A stretch of 64,000 bases of DNA, from NCBI RefSeq assembly GCF_001513745.1, contig NZ_CP013380.1, forward strand, positions 1,178,001 through 1,242,000, written 5' to 3'. Position numbers and translations under genes: made by a program. Numbering within the stretch: position 1 is the stretch's first letter; each line of letters opens with the position of its first letter. The notes below the pieces were generated by a model that was given only the letters and a program-made list of their open reading frames with translations, was not told the origin of the DNA and searched no databases. Shown here piece after piece: positions 8,362-17,430 of the stretch. The stretch is from Burkholderia humptydooensis. Lineage in GTDB: Bacteria; Pseudomonadota; Gammaproteobacteria; Burkholderiales; Burkholderiaceae.

Positions 8362-8876
8362 TACGCACGCCCTCCAAGCCGGCGAACTACCTCGTCGACA
8401 AGCCGGTCCATGACGGTGTCGGGCACGTTCTTGCGAAGCTCACCCAGGCGAGCCTTTACCGAGCGCTCCTGCAAGGTGAGTGCCCCGATCTCGGCGAGCA
8501 TGGCTTCTTCGCCGCGATACACGCGGCAGCCGCAGCGGTCGGCGAGCATTTCGAGCATCCGGTAATCGCCGGTCGCGACCGTAAGCGCGGGAATGGCTTC
8601 GGCAGGAAAACGCCAGCCTTCGGCGCTCGGCGCGCAGTAACGATCGAGCATGTTCTTCGTCGTTTCGTAATTGGACAGACGGGAGATTTGCGCGGCCACC
8701 TCGTGCCGGTCGATACCGCGACTAGACACGGTGCCGAGCATGTCCGCGAGGGTCTCGCGAACCGTGAGTGCAACGTCGAGGCCGCCGGCTTCGGGGCGCG
8801 GCGTCGGCGGAACGTCAAAGAAGCTCAGTTCCATCTGGCCGGAAGTGGCTTTTCGAGTAGTTTTACGTGCCGACAT
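8361..8876 (-). CDS. Conserved hypothetical protein of Mu-like phage
   Basis: A 171-aa protein from ATG 8876 (MSARKTTRKATSGQMELSFF). The basic N-terminus leads into helices; residues about 55-80 (DRHEVAAQISRLSNYETTKN) look like a helix-turn-helix, and the rest is helical and charged. It starts at the stop of the Ner gene with GGCGGAG upstream and ends at the MuA start codon. In related Burkholderia phages a protein of this size sits between Ner and transposase. Function unknown. Confidence 0.6.
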   Translation of the reverse strand: MSARKTTRKATSGQMELSFFDVPPTPRPEAGGLDVALTVRETLADMLGTVSSRGIDRHEVAAQISRLSNYETTKNMLDRYCAPSAEGWRFPAEAIPALTVATGDYRMLEMLADRCGCRVYRGEEAMLAEIGALTLQERSVKARLGELRKNVPDTVMDRLVDEVVRRLGGRA

Positions 8877-8877
8877 G

Positions 8878-9249
8878 TCAAGCTCCGCCCGCACAATTGA
8901 CGTTGCACGCGTCAGACCGGGTGATAGACTTACATTCCGTTGACGCGACCGCTTTGCGTCGGCCGAAACCGCGCTCACCGCGTCCGCTACGTGCAGTGCC
9001 GTCGATGTGATAACGGCTCGGCCAAATGAGATGACGAGGTACGCCGATCGTCGCTGCGATGATCGATTCGGCCTTCGGCCAAGGCACGTCGAGTGCATTT
9101 TTTAACGCGCCGGGCGTGTAGCCGTGCGCCATCGACAGTCGCCGCAGCGACCATCCGGCCTTTTCCAGCGCCGCCTTGATGTCGGCGCGATGCCAGTCTT
9201 GCAGGGCAACCTGCTCGGCTGGTTTTTTTGACATGTTTAGCGTGTTCAT
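8878..9249 (-). CDS. ner: Ner-like DNA-binding regulator
   Basis: The core (DWHRADIKAALEKAGWSLRR, then GYTPGALKNAL, WPKAESIIAA and LIWPSRY) matches phage Mu Ner almost motif for motif. Ner down-regulates early and repressor transcription during lytic growth. The protein is about 123 aa against about 75 for Mu Ner, with an extra basic, Cys-containing C-terminal tail. The start is uncertain (ATG 9249 or 9234), since neither has a good ribosome binding site. It is first in the leftward operon, divergent from the repressor gene, as in Mu. Confidence 0.85.
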   Translation of the reverse strand: MNTLNMSKKPAEQVALQDWHRADIKAALEKAGWSLRRLSMAHGYTPGALKNALDVPWPKAESIIAATIGVPRHLIWPSRYHIDGTARSGRGERGFGRRKAVASTECKSITRSDACNVNCAGGA

Positions 9250-9261
9250 GGGAATGAACGA

Positions 9262-9446
9262 TAGCACGCAAAACCGTGCTTCGCAACGTGTTTTGCGTGT
9301 CGCACTTCGGTTTTTGCGTGCTACTCGGGAGTTTTACGTAACGTGCTGATTTGATTTGATATTTTTGAAGTGCGACACGAGCCGCGAAAGTGCGACACGC
9401 GTGTCGCACTTTCTGGGGTGAGTGAATGACTGAAAGTGCGACACGC
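9262..9446. promoter_or_regulatory. Lysis/lysogeny control region with two operator families
   Basis: Between the divergent ner and repressor genes are two sets of repeats. Family A is the half-site GAAGTGCGACAC or its complement: 9298-9309, 9367-9378, and 9432-9444 inside the first codons of the repressor gene, plus a perfect 28-bp palindrome at 9386-9413 made of two such half-sites. Family B is CACGCAAAA: 9265-9274, inverted at 9290-9299 and 9311-9322. By analogy with Mu, family A would be bound by the repressor and family B by Ner. That assignment is inferred. Confidence 0.7.
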
Positions 9447-9878
9447 ATTTCCGTCGAGATAGGCGAAAGATTGCGTGCCTACCGAGAGCACTCTCGCCTG
9501 TCCCAAGACCGGCTGGCGGAGCTGGTCGGCGGAACGAAGCGAGGAATTCAGGACAATGAGGCCGGCCGAACAGCCCCGAACAGCAAATTGCTTACCGGGC
9601 TGGCGCAGAACGGTCTGAGCATTAACTGGCTCTTAACAGGCAAAGGGTCGATGCTCGTCGCCGATCTCGATACGTCTACCAGCTCGGTCAATGGGGAGGT
9701 TCTCGGCATGGCCTTGGCCGCAGTGGAAAAGATCGCAGCCGAGCGCCGGTTAAAACTACCACCTGAGACGCGAGGGAAGCTCGGTGCGTTGGTGTACCAG
9801 TATTTCCTGATTGAGAAGGCAGAAACAGAAGCTACGGCCTATGTCGCCCAGCTCATGGAACTTGTTTCAAACCACTGA
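9426..9878 (+). CDS. XRE-family phage repressor
   Basis: A 150-aa regulator whose residues 13-70 form a Cro/C1-type helix-turn-helix (LRAYREHSRLSQDRLAELVG, then ENEAGR-like and LAQNGLSINWLLTGKGSM). The C-terminal half is helical and may dimerise. It has no LexA-type self-cleavage domain. It is transcribed away from ner and the transposase genes, which makes it the probable lysogeny repressor. GGGGTGAGTG precedes ATG 9426. An operator half-site lies within its own first codons, suggesting autoregulation. Confidence 0.8.
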   Translation: MTESATRISVEIGERLRAYREHSRLSQDRLAELVGGTKRGIQDNEAGRTAPNSKLLTGLAQNGLSINWLLTGKGSMLVADLDTSTSSVNGEVLGMALAAVEKIAAERRLKLPPETRGKLGALVYQYFLIEKAETEATAYVAQLMELVSNH

Positions 9879-9891
9879 TGTAGGGGTTTAG

Positions 9892-10530
9892 ATGGAAGAC
9901 AAGAACAAAATCAGAGAGTTAGCTGCGAAATTGATGGCCGACGGAACGAGTGTGGAAGCGCCGCGACTCGACGGACAACCCGCAGTTAAACGGCCACGAA
10001 CGAGGCCCAATCTCAGCATTGTCGTCAGCGGAAGCGCCGGCCAGGTTGCCGGCGGCGACATCCACAACACGTACCATATCGAGAAGGTCGTACCGCCTCC
10101 AGTCGTTGTGCAGACCGGCGTAGGCGTGGTCGATGCGGCTCAGAAGCGGCAGCTACTCGATCTCCGGGACGACATCGTCAAAGCGTCGGAGGTTAAAAAG
10201 AAGCCAAAGACACCGCAGAGCGTCATGTACGGACTCAACAAGCACATGAACGTGAACACGTATCACGAGATTCTGGCTGAAAGCTTTGAAAAGGCGCTGA
10301 AGTACATGCAGAAGCAGCGCGCGATGCTTGTCGGCATGGCATCCGCGCCGAAAAAGCTCGCCGATTGGCGGAATCGCCGCATAGCGGCCATCCACGCCCG
10401 CTGCAAGGAGCGTGAGCTTGAGACGTGGCGACGCACCTACATGCAGCGCACCTTCGGTAAGGGATCGATGATTGACTTGGGCGATGACGAATTGGAGCGC
10501 CTCTATCGGGCCGTCATGGGGAAAAAGTGA
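9892..10530 (+). CDS. Prophage end-proximal protein, possible accessory regulator
   Basis: A 212-aa protein in the operon of the repressor, 13 bases after its stop. Residues about 40-65 (NLSIVVSGSAGQVAGGDIHN) resemble the short 'G-x-VAGGDI' beta segment seen in some phage regulators and effector-associated proteins. A basic linker (VKKKPKTPQ) follows, then an aromatic C-terminal domain (YHEILAESFEKALKYM, ending WRRTYMQRTFGKGSMIDLGD). It might act with the repressor, but I cannot name the family. Confidence 0.55.
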   Translation: MEDKNKIRELAAKLMADGTSVEAPRLDGQPAVKRPRTRPNLSIVVSGSAGQVAGGDIHNTYHIEKVVPPPVVVQTGVGVVDAAQKRQLLDLRDDIVKASEVKKKPKTPQSVMYGLNKHMNVNTYHEILAESFEKALKYMQKQRAMLVGMASAPKKLADWRNRRIAAIHARCKERELETWRRTYMQRTFGKGSMIDLGDDELERLYRAVMGKK

Positions 10531-10542
10531 CGCGGGGGCTCG

Positions 10543-10735
10543 ATTGGTGCCAAGTTCTGCGCAAAGTTTGCTCAGTGCTGCTCGGTTTTCGCACAATCGG
10601 TGCCAAACTGGCTCGCGCAGCCAATTAGCCCGTCAGCCCCGCCGTTATTGGCTTTGCGCCAAGTTCCCGGCTGCCTTAGCTGATGCCATATCGAGCACCA
10701 CCCCACACGAAGCGGCGGCGCGCAAGCCGCGCCAT
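10543..10735. repeat. MuA-type end-binding repeats; prophage end (attL side)
   Basis: The stretch between the last prophage gene and the host terminator has no gene. It has at least four related copies of TGCGCCAAgTT: GGTGCCAAGTT near 10546, GCGCAAAGTTTG near 10560, GGTGCCAAACTGG near 10599 and TTGCGCCAAGTTC near 10655. This resembles the clustered MuA sites at a Mu left end. The exact end, expected to be a CA dinucleotide on this strand with a 5-bp target duplication, is not resolved and lies roughly at 10670-10760. Confidence 0.5.
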
Positions 10736-10819
10736 TGCGCCGGCCGATGATGGCGCGGCGTGAATCGCCGGAGCCGGATAAAAGAGGAGCGCGACGGAGA
10801 GTGGCGAAAAAGCGCGGCA

Positions 10820-10850
10820 AAAAGAAAAAGCCCTTGTTGAACAAGGGCTT
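10820..10850 (-). terminator. Rho-independent terminator of ssrA
   Basis: The 7-bp stem GCCCTTG/CAAGGGC (10830-10836 with 10842-10848) is followed on the minus strand by a T-rich tract. It sits 14 bases beyond the CCA end of tmRNA and is the last clearly chromosomal element before the prophage end. Confidence 0.8.
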
Positions 10851-10863
10851 TCGGGGTGTCGGG

Positions 10864-11233
10864 TGGTGGAGGCGGCGGGAATCGAACCCGCGTCCAGAAG
10901 CGGTCCACGACCAGTTCTACATGTTTAGTTCTGTCATTTGATTTAACCGTGACGTCGCGGACGAACACGCTCCGTTACGGCGATTCACTCGATTTTCGAC
11001 CCGGCCGTCGTGACGCCGGACAGGCTTAACTGACGTATATGACCTCTGTCGGTATTGCTACCGGTCTTGCGACACTAGCCCGTCAGTGAACTAGGCAGAG
11101 GACGGCGGCCCTTAGGCTGCCCGTGCGAACGTATCGTCGTTTGCAGTTACGTTTTTCCCATTGATTAACGAGGTGACGGGTCCTCGACATGCCCTAGCCG
11201 CTTCACAACCCCTGTCGAAACCAGGTCGCCCCC
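10864..11233 (-). ncRNA. ssrA: tmRNA (trans-translation rescue RNA)
   Basis: The minus strand begins GGGGGCGACCTGGTTTCGAC and ends with the T-arm GGTTCGATTCCCGCC and CCA, the two halves of the tRNA-like domain, over 370 bases. With SmpB it enters stalled ribosomes as a tRNA and then as a message. The resume frame after GTAACT reads GCA AAC GAC GAT ACG TTC GCA CGG GCA GCC TAA (11144-11112), giving the tag ANDDTFARAA. Most proteobacterial tags end in LAA, recognised by ClpXP; here the third residue from the end is Arg. Confidence 0.95.
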
Positions 11234-11239
11234 AGCGGA

Positions 11240-11965
11240 TCAGACATTATAGCGCAACACGCGCAGCAGCCGCTGCAGGTCGTCCGTCGTCTCGGCGAGA
11301 TGCTGCGCCTGCCAGTCGGCGGGCGCGGCGCCTTCGCCGCAATAGCCGTATGCGGCCGCGACCGTCGACATGCCGGCCGCGCTGCCCGCCTGGATGTCGC
11401 GCAAGTCGTCGCCGACGTACACGATCCGTTCGGGCGCGAGCGACAGCCTCCGCGCGGCATGGAGCAGCGGCGCCGGATGCGGCTTCGGGTGCGACGCCGT
11501 GTCGCCGCTGACGACGCACGCCGCGCGCGCCGCGAGGCCGAGCAGCGCGACGAGCGGATCGGTGAACCGCGCGGCCTTGTTGGTCACGATGCCCCAGCGC
11601 ACGCCGCGCGCGTCCAGGTCGTCGAGCAGCGCGCCGATGCCTGGAAAGAGCGTCGTGTGCACGCACAGATCCGCCGCGTAGTTGGCGAGGAATTCGTCGC
11701 GCAGCGCATCGAATTCCGCGTCCGCGGGCACGATGCCGAACGCGCTGCCGATCAGGCCGCGAGCGCCCGCCGACGCGAGCGGACGCAGCGCATCGAGCGG
11801 CGTTTGTGCGGCGCCGCGCGAGCGCTGCATCTTGTTGATCGCGGCCGCGAGGTCGGGCGCGGTGTCGGCGAGCGTGCCGTCGAGATCGAACAGCACGGCC
11901 TCGCAGGCGTCGAGGTGCGGCCCGACGGACGGCGGAGCGGCGAAGGAGGGCGACGAAGAGCTCAT
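11240..11965 (-). CDS. gph: Phosphoglycolate phosphatase (HAD family)
   Basis: A 241-aa HAD hydrolase. Motif I (VLFDLDGTLADTAPDL) near residue 28 holds the nucleophilic and acid/base Asp pair; motif II/III (IVTNKAA and a SGDTASHPKPHP Lys) and motif IV (VYVGDDLRDI) follow in order. It removes phosphate from 2-phosphoglycolate. It lies 26 bases downstream of ubiG, an arrangement common in beta- and gammaproteobacteria, and reads into ssrA. ATG 11965 opens the domain at a sensible point. Confidence 0.85.
   Translation of the reverse strand: MSSSSPSFAAPPSVGPHLDACEAVLFDLDGTLADTAPDLAAAINKMQRSRGAAQTPLDALRPLASAGARGLIGSAFGIVPADAEFDALRDEFLANYAADLCVHTTLFPGIGALLDDLDARGVRWGIVTNKAARFTDPLVALLGLAARAACVVSGDTASHPKPHPAPLLHAARRLSLAPERIVYVGDDLRDIQAGSAAGMSTVAAAYGYCGEGAAPADWQAQHLAETTDDLQRLLRVLRYNV
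11246..11251 (-). promoter_or_regulatory. -10 box of the ssrA promoter inside the gph 3' end
   Basis: A perfect TATAAT on the minus strand lies 12 bases upstream of the tmRNA 5' end, the right distance for a sigma-70 -10 box. The same bases encode the penultimate Tyr-Asn codons of gph. No good -35 hexamer is visible at 17 bases. Confidence 0.55.
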
Positions 11966-11991
11966 GAACGCGGATCGGTGCGGGTGGCGGG

Positions 11992-12690
11992 TCAGGTGCT
12001 GCGGCGGCATGCGACGAGGTAATTGACGTCGGTGTCGTTCGACAGCGCGAAGCGCTTCGCGAGCGGATGGTAAGTGATGCCCCTGATTTCGACGAACTGC
12101 AGGCCGGCCGCGCGCACGAAGCGTGCGAGCTCGGACGGGCGGATGAAGCGCGCATAGTCGTGCGTGCCCTTCGGCAGCATCTGCGCGATGTATTCGGCGC
12201 CGACCACGGCAAGCAGGTACGACTTGAGGTTGCGGTTCAGCGTCGAGAAGAACACCCAGCCGCCCGGCTTCACGAGCGTCGCGCACGCGGCGACGATGTT
12301 CGCGGGCGACGGCACGTGCTCGAGCATTTCCATGCACGTGACGACGTCGTATGCGCCCGGCTCGCGCGCGGCGAGCGCTTCGGCCGCGATCGCCTCGTAA
12401 TCGACGCTCACGCCGCTTTCGAGGCTGTGCAGATCGGCGACGCCGAGCGCTTCCGTCGCAAGATCGATGCCCTTGACCTGCGCGCCGAGCGACGCCATCG
12501 ATTCCGACAGGATGCCGCCGCCGCAGCCGATGTCGACGACGCGCTTGCCGGGCAGATGCGCGTGCGCGTCGATCCAGTTCAGGCGAACCGGATTGAGGTC
12601 GTGCAGAGGCTTGAATTCGGCGTTCGGATCCCACCATTTGTGAGCGAGGTCGCTGAATTTCTGGAGTTCGTGCGGATCGGCATTCGTCAT
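11992..12690 (-). CDS. ubiG: Ubiquinone biosynthesis O-methyltransferase
   Basis: A 232-aa class I SAM-dependent methyltransferase with motif [14 protein letters not shown] near residue 50 and the UbiG opening ([20 protein letters not shown]). It performs both O-methylation steps of ubiquinone synthesis, from 3-demethylubiquinol and an earlier hydroxylated intermediate. It is cotranscribed with gph. Length and motifs are typical. Confidence 0.93.
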   Translation of the reverse strand: MTNADPHELQKFSDLAHKWWDPNAEFKPLHDLNPVRLNWIDAHAHLPGKRVVDIGCGGGILSESMASLGAQVKGIDLATEALGVADLHSLESGVSVDYEAIAAEALAAREPGAYDVVTCMEMLEHVPSPANIVAACATLVKPGGWVFFSTLNRNLKSYLLAVVGAEYIAQMLPKGTHDYARFIRPSELARFVRAAGLQFVEIRGITYHPLAKRFALSNDTDVNYLVACRRST

Positions 12691-12804
12691 GTCGGCAAGC
12701 GGATGGGGAAAGAGGGCGGCGGCGCGCCCGTCAAGCCACGAGTATATAAGCTAAGCGGGCGAGGTCGCCAGGAACGCGGCCGCGCGATGCCCGGGCCGCG
12801 TCAA

Positions 12805-12831
12805 TGAAAAAGCCCCGCCGAAGCGGGGCTT
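12805..12831 (-). terminator. Rho-independent terminator of ompA
   Basis: The stem GCCCCGC/GCGGGGC (12810-12816 with 12821-12827) with a CGAA loop is flanked by A4-5 and T4, so it can work in both directions. It follows the ompA stop by 27 bases. Confidence 0.85.
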
Positions 12832-12858
12832 TTGAAGCAGATGCGTTCGATCCGGGGC

Positions 12859-13533
12859 TTACTGCGCCGGAACGGTCGTCTTCTGCACTTCCTGCGTGCC
12901 GACCACTTCGACTTCCACGCGGCGGTCCGGTGCGAGGCAGGCGATGAGCTGCTTGCGGTTCTTCTGCTTGCACGTGTTGCCCGTGACCGGGTTGCGCTTG
13001 CCCTTGCCTTCCGTGTAGACCTTGTTCGCCGGGACGCCCTTGCTGACGAGGTACGACTTGACGGCTTGCGCACGGCGCAGCGACAGACGGTCGTTGTACT
13101 TGTCCGAACCGATGCGGTCGGTGTAGCCCGTGGCCACGACCACTTCGACGTTCATGCCCTGGATCTTCGAGGCCAGTTCGTCAAGCTTCTGCTTGCCGGC
13201 CGGCTTCAGGATGGCCTTGTCGAAGTCGAACAGCGTATCGGCTTGGTACGTAATCTTCTGGCTCGTGATGACCGGAGCAGCCGGTGCGACCGGGGCCGGT
13301 GCCGGTGCCTGGGCGACCAGTGCGCCATCGCACTTCGCGTTGGCGGTGGCCGGCGTCCAGAACGCATCGCGCCAGCAGAGCTCGTTCGTGCCGTTCATCC
13401 ACACCCATTCGCCCGTGCCATTCACCCAGTTGTCATTCACGGCTTGTCGCGACGCCGGCACCGACTGTGCCGAAGCGGATGCAGCCATAACTGCGGTAGC
13501 TGCAATGAACGCGAGCTTTGAAAGTTTATTCAT
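12859..13533 (-). CDS. ompA: OmpA-family outer membrane protein
   Basis: A 224-aa secreted protein with a signal peptide (MNKLSKLAFIAATAVMAASA, cleaved at SAQ). A short Trp-rich segment (NWVNGTGEWVWMNGTNELCW) and a Pro/Ala hinge (APAPAPVAPAAP) precede a C-terminal OmpA domain (FDFDKAILKP, ATGYTDRIGSDKYNDRLS, RRVEVEV) that binds peptidoglycan. It lacks a full eight-strand barrel, so it is the short type found in Burkholderia. GAGAGGAG precedes the ATG, matching strong expression. Confidence 0.88.
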   Translation of the reverse strand: MNKLSKLAFIAATAVMAASASAQSVPASRQAVNDNWVNGTGEWVWMNGTNELCWRDAFWTPATANAKCDGALVAQAPAPAPVAPAAPVITSQKITYQADTLFDFDKAILKPAGKQKLDELASKIQGMNVEVVVATGYTDRIGSDKYNDRLSLRRAQAVKSYLVSKGVPANKVYTEGKGKRNPVTGNTCKQKNRKQLIACLAPDRRVEVEVVGTQEVQKTTVPAQ

Positions 13534-14055
13534 ATTTCTCCTCTCGAAATTGAGATTACCGCAGGTTTACTGCGAGCCTGTTGACGATGACAAGTCATAC
13601 ATTGCTCGAAGTATAACATTGGTGCGGCACAAAAAACGCGGCACCGCTCTGTGTAGACTTCGAGCAGCGTCTAACTTTCAGTGCGTTGGCATTTTGCCAT
13701 ATCGTTCCCTTCCCACGAAAAAAAATCCTCCCCACCCTAACATCGCTCTATCGATTGTGGCGCGAGTGCAACACCGCTTGCCGCATGTTTCGAAAATTGT
13801 CAAGTCTGTTGGCGGGAAATTGCGGATTTTTTGAAGTGCGAACCTTTCGCCAATCGTTTTGTGTTTTTTTGTGCGCGCATCGGCGGGCGGGGGAGCGAGG
13901 CGGCGGGCGATTCACTCGCGCGAGTTTCGCCTTTCTTATATAGAGGGGCCCGCGTTGGGGCGGGTTGGGGCGCATGTTAGAATTGCGTGTTGCGTCGCGC
14001 GAGCGGCGCCCACGCGAAAGGCGGCCCCGTCTTCGCTCCGAAAAGATACGGATAC
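13534..14055. promoter_or_regulatory. Divergent ompA/gyrA intergenic region
   Basis: These 522 bases are AT-richer than the flanking genes and carry no credible gene. TATACT at about 13606-13611 (minus strand) is a likely -10 box for ompA. The gyrA promoter must also lie here, since gyrA starts at 14056; AT-rich runs near 13790-13870 and TTTCTTATATAGAG near 13930 are candidates. Confidence 0.4.
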
Positions 14056-16656
14056 ATGGATCAATTCGCCAAAGAGACCCTGCCCACCTCCCTCGAGGAG
14101 GAAATGCGCAAGTCGTATCTCGATTACGCCATGAGCGTGATCGTCGGTCGTGCCCTTCCGGATGTTCGTGATGGCTTGAAGCCCGTGCACCGGCGCGTGC
14201 TGTTCGCAATGCACGAACTGAACAACGACTGGAACCGGCCGTACAAGAAGTCCGCGCGCATCGTCGGCGACGTGATCGGTAAGTACCATCCGCACGGCGA
14301 CACCGCGGTCTACGACACGATCGTCCGGATGGCCCAGGACTTCTCGCTGCGCTACATGCTCGTCGACGGTCAGGGCAACTTCGGCTCGGTCGACGGCGAC
14401 AACGCGGCCGCGATGCGCTACACCGAAATCCGGATGGCCAAGATCGGCCACGAACTGCTCGCGGACATCGACAAGGAAACCGTCGACTTCGGCCCGAACT
14501 ACGACGGCAGCGAGATGCAGCCGCTCATCCTGCCGTCGCGGATTCCGAATCTCCTCATCAACGGTTCGTCGGGGATCGCGGTCGGCATGGCGACCAACAT
14601 TCCGCCGCACAACCTGAACGAGGTCGTCGACGCATGCCTGTACCTGCTGAACAATCCGCAGGCGAGCGTCGACGAGCTGATCGAGATCATCCCCGCGCCC
14701 GATTTCCCGACGGCCGGCATCATCTACGGCGTCGCCGGCGTGCGCGACGGCTATCGCACCGGCCGCGGGCGCGTCGTGATGCGCGCGGCCACGCACTTCG
14801 AGGAGATCGACCGCGGCCAGCGGATGGCGATCATCGTCGACGAGCTGCCGTACCAGGTCAACAAGCGCTCGCTGCTCGAGCGGATCGCGGAGCTCGTCAA
14901 CGAGAAGAAGCTCGAGGGCATCTCCGACATCCGCGACGAGTCCGACAAGAGCGGCATGCGCGTCGTGATCGAGCTCAAGCGCGGCGAAGTGCCCGAGGTC
15001 GTGCTGAACAACCTGTACAAGGCGACGCAGTTGCAGGACACGTTCGGCATGAACATGGTCGCGCTCGTCGACAACCAGCCGAAGCTCCTCAATCTGAGGG
15101 AGATCCTGCAGTGCTTCCTGTCGCATCGGCGCGAAGTGCTGACGCGACGCACCGTCTACGAACTGCGCAAGGCGCGCGAGCGCGGCCACGTGCTCGAAGG
15201 CCTCGCCGTCGCGCTCGCGAACATCGACGAGTTCATCGCGATCATCAAGGCCGCGCCGACGCCGCCGATCGCGAAGCAGGAGCTGATGGCGAAATCGTGG
15301 GATTCGTCGCTCGTGCGCGACATGCTCACGCGCGCCGAAACCGAGAACGCGGCGGCCGGCGGGCGCGACGCGTACCGGCCGGAGGGCCTGAGCCCGGCGT
15401 TCGGCATGCAGGGCGACGGCCTGTACCGGCTGTCCGACACGCAGGCGCAGGAAATCCTCCAGATGCGCCTGCAGCGCCTGACGGGCCTCGAGCAGGACAA
15501 GATCATCGGCGAATACCGCGACGTGATGGCGCAGATCGCGGATCTGCTGGACATCCTGGCTCGCCCCGAGCGGATCACGGTGATGATCGGCGAGGAGCTG
15601 ACCGCGGTGAAGGCGGAGTTCGGCGACGCGCGCCGCTCAAAGATCGAGCTGAACGCGACCGAGCTGAACACCGAAGACCTGATCACGCCGCAGGACATGG
15701 TGGTCACGATGTCGCACGCGGGCTACGTGAAGTCGCAGCCGCTGTCCGAATACCGCGCGCAGAAGCGCGGCGGCCGCGGCAAGCAGGCGACGCAGATGAA
15801 GGAAGACGACTGGATCGAGACGCTCTTCATCGCGAACACGCACGACTACATCCTGTGCTTCTCGAACCGCGGCCGCGTGTACTGGGTCAAGGTCTACGAG
15901 GTGCCGCAGGGCTCGCGCAACTCGCGCGGCCGCCCGATCGTCAACATGTTCCCGCTGCAGGACGGCGAGAAGATCAACGTCGTGCTGCCCGTGAAGGAAT
16001 TCTCGGCGGACAAGTACGTGTTCATGACGACGGCGTTGGGCACCGTCAAGAAAACGCCGCTCGAGGCGTTCAGCCGCCCGATGAAGAAGGGCATCATTGC
16101 GGTCGGCCTGGATGACGGCGACTACCTGATCGGCGCGGCGATCACCGACGGCGCGCACGACGTGATGCTGTTCTCCGACGCCGGCAAGGCGGTGCGCTTC
16201 GACGAGAACGACGTGCGGCCGATGGGCCGCGAGGCGCGCGGCGTGCGCGGGATGCAGCTCGACGACGCGCAGCAGGTGATCGCGATGCTCGTCGCGGGCA
16301 GCGAGGAGCAGTCGGTGCTGACCGCGACCGAGAACGGCTACGGCAAGCGCACGCCGATCACCGAGTACACGCGCCACGGCCGCGGCACGAAGGGGATGAT
16401 CGCGATCCAGACGTCCGAGCGCAACGGCCGCGTCGTCGCCGCGACGCTCGTCGACGCCGAGGATCAGATCATGCTGATCACGACGGCGGGCGTGCTGATC
16501 CGCACGCGCGTGTCGGAGATTCGCGAAATGGGACGGGCGACGCAAGGTGTTACACTCATCAGCCTCGATGAAGGCACCAAGCTTTCGGGTCTGCAGCAGA
16601 TCGCCGAGGCGGACGCCGATGCCGACGACGACGCGTCGGAGGGCGGCGACGCCTGA
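14056..16656 (+). CDS. gyrA: DNA gyrase subunit A
   Basis: An 866-aa type IIA topoisomerase subunit. The breakage-reunion domain has the active-site Tyr in AAMRYTE, and the quinolone region reads [17 protein letters not shown] with Thr and Asp at the positions equal to E. coli 83 and 87, the wild-type state in Burkholderia as I know it. The C-terminal beta-pinwheel has the GyrA box QKRGGRGK. It cuts and passes DNA to introduce negative supercoils with GyrB. ATG 14056 ([10 protein letters not shown]) is the conserved start; an ATG 69 bases upstream is less likely. Confidence 0.97.
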   Translation: MDQFAKETLPTSLEEEMRKSYLDYAMSVIVGRALPDVRDGLKPVHRRVLFAMHELNNDWNRPYKKSARIVGDVIGKYHPHGDTAVYDTIVRMAQDFSLRYMLVDGQGNFGSVDGDNAAAMRYTEIRMAKIGHELLADIDKETVDFGPNYDGSEMQPLILPSRIPNLLINGSSGIAVGMATNIPPHNLNEVVDACLYLLNNPQASVDELIEIIPAPDFPTAGIIYGVAGVRDGYRTGRGRVVMRAATHFEEIDRGQRMAIIVDELPYQVNKRSLLERIAELVNEKKLEGISDIRDESDKSGMRVVIELKRGEVPEVVLNNLYKATQLQDTFGMNMVALVDNQPKLLNLREILQCFLSHRREVLTRRTVYELRKARERGHVLEGLAVALANIDEFIAIIKAAPTPPIAKQELMAKSWDSSLVRDMLTRAETENAAAGGRDAYRPEGLSPAFGMQGDGLYRLSDTQAQEILQMRLQRLTGLEQDKIIGEYRDVMAQIADLLDILARPERITVMIGEELTAVKAEFGDARRSKIELNATELNTEDLITPQDMVVTMSHAGYVKSQPLSEYRAQKRGGRGKQATQMKEDDWIETLFIANTHDYILCFSNRGRVYWVKVYEVPQGSRNSRGRPIVNMFPLQDGEKINVVLPVKEFSADKYVFMTTALGTVKKTPLEAFSRPMKKGIIAVGLDDGDYLIGAAITDGAHDVMLFSDAGKAVRFDENDVRPMGREARGVRGMQLDDAQQVIAMLVAGSEEQSVLTATENGYGKRTPITEYTRHGRGTKGMIAIQTSERNGRVVAATLVDAEDQIMLITTAGVLIRTRVSEIREMGRATQGVTLISLDEGTKLSGLQQIAEADADADDDASEGGDA

Positions 16657-16756
16657 GTCAGGTTGTGACCGTCGAGCCGCCGCCCGGCGCGCACGCAAAG
16701 ATGTGGCGTGAAGGGCGCGGCGTATAAACTGTACATATTTCCATGAGGGAGTGATG

Positions 16757-17353
16757 ATGCAAAAACGATTCAAGCAACTGGTCCTGCTGGCGGCGATGGT
16801 TCCGGCATTCGCAATGGCGCAATCGCTGTCGAATCAGTCTTCGGCTCCGGCGGCCGCTGCTCCGATCGACGCAGACAAGAAGGCGGCGATCAAGGATCTG
16901 CTCGACGCAATCGACGCGCCGAAGCTCGTGTCGGCGATCGCGAACAGCGCCGAGATGCAGTCGAAGCAGCTCGTGCCGGCGATCCTGTCGGACGCGCTGT
17001 CGGAGAACAAGACGCTGAACGACAAGCAGAAGCAGGCCGCCGTGCCGACGCTGCAGAAGAACGCGGTGCCGAAGCTCGTCGACGGCGCGGGCAAGGTGTT
17101 CGGCACGCAGCAGTTCACGAGCGATGCGATGCAGGCCCAGTACGACGCGTATGCGAAGTACTACAGCACGTCGGAGATCAAGGATCTGACGACGTTCTAC
17201 AAGAGCCCGACGGGCCGCAAGTTCATTCAGGTGCAGGATCAGGTCGGCCGCGACGTCGTGAACGGCCTGATGCAGAAGTACATGCCGCAGGCGATCAAGG
17301 CGACGCGCGACCAGGCCGACAAGGAAGTCGCGGCAGTCAAGCCGGGCAAGTAA
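16757..17353 (+). CDS. DUF2059 family exported protein
   Basis: About 198 aa with a clear signal peptide (KRFKQLVLLAAMVPAFAMAQ). The mature part has the DUF2059 helical repeat (SEIKDLTTFYKSPTGRKFIQ). Its function is not known; the family is often a periplasmic neighbour of gyrA/serC in Burkholderiales. GAGGGA lies 6 bases before ATG 16757, with ATG 16754 and GTG 16751 in frame just upstream. Confidence 0.8.
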   Translation: MQKRFKQLVLLAAMVPAFAMAQSLSNQSSAPAAAAPIDADKKAAIKDLLDAIDAPKLVSAIANSAEMQSKQLVPAILSDALSENKTLNDKQKQAAVPTLQKNAVPKLVDGAGKVFGTQQFTSDAMQAQYDAYAKYYSTSEIKDLTTFYKSPTGRKFIQVQDQVGRDVVNGLMQKYMPQAIKATRDQADKEVAAVKPGK

Positions 17354-17430
17354 GCCGCATAGGCTGAGGCTCGCCGGCCCGGGCGGCGTTCGTCGCGCGG
17401 GTTTGGCGGGTTCGTCAGGACAGTGCGATA

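Noticed and set aside
10735..10941. Small plus-strand frame near the ssrA 3' end
   Set aside because: It runs through the terminator and the tRNA-like part of tmRNA on the other strand.
10864..10960. Possible tRNA gene from the T-arm and CCA
   Set aside because: The other half, the resume codon and the GGGGGCGACCTGG start show it to be the 3' part of tmRNA.
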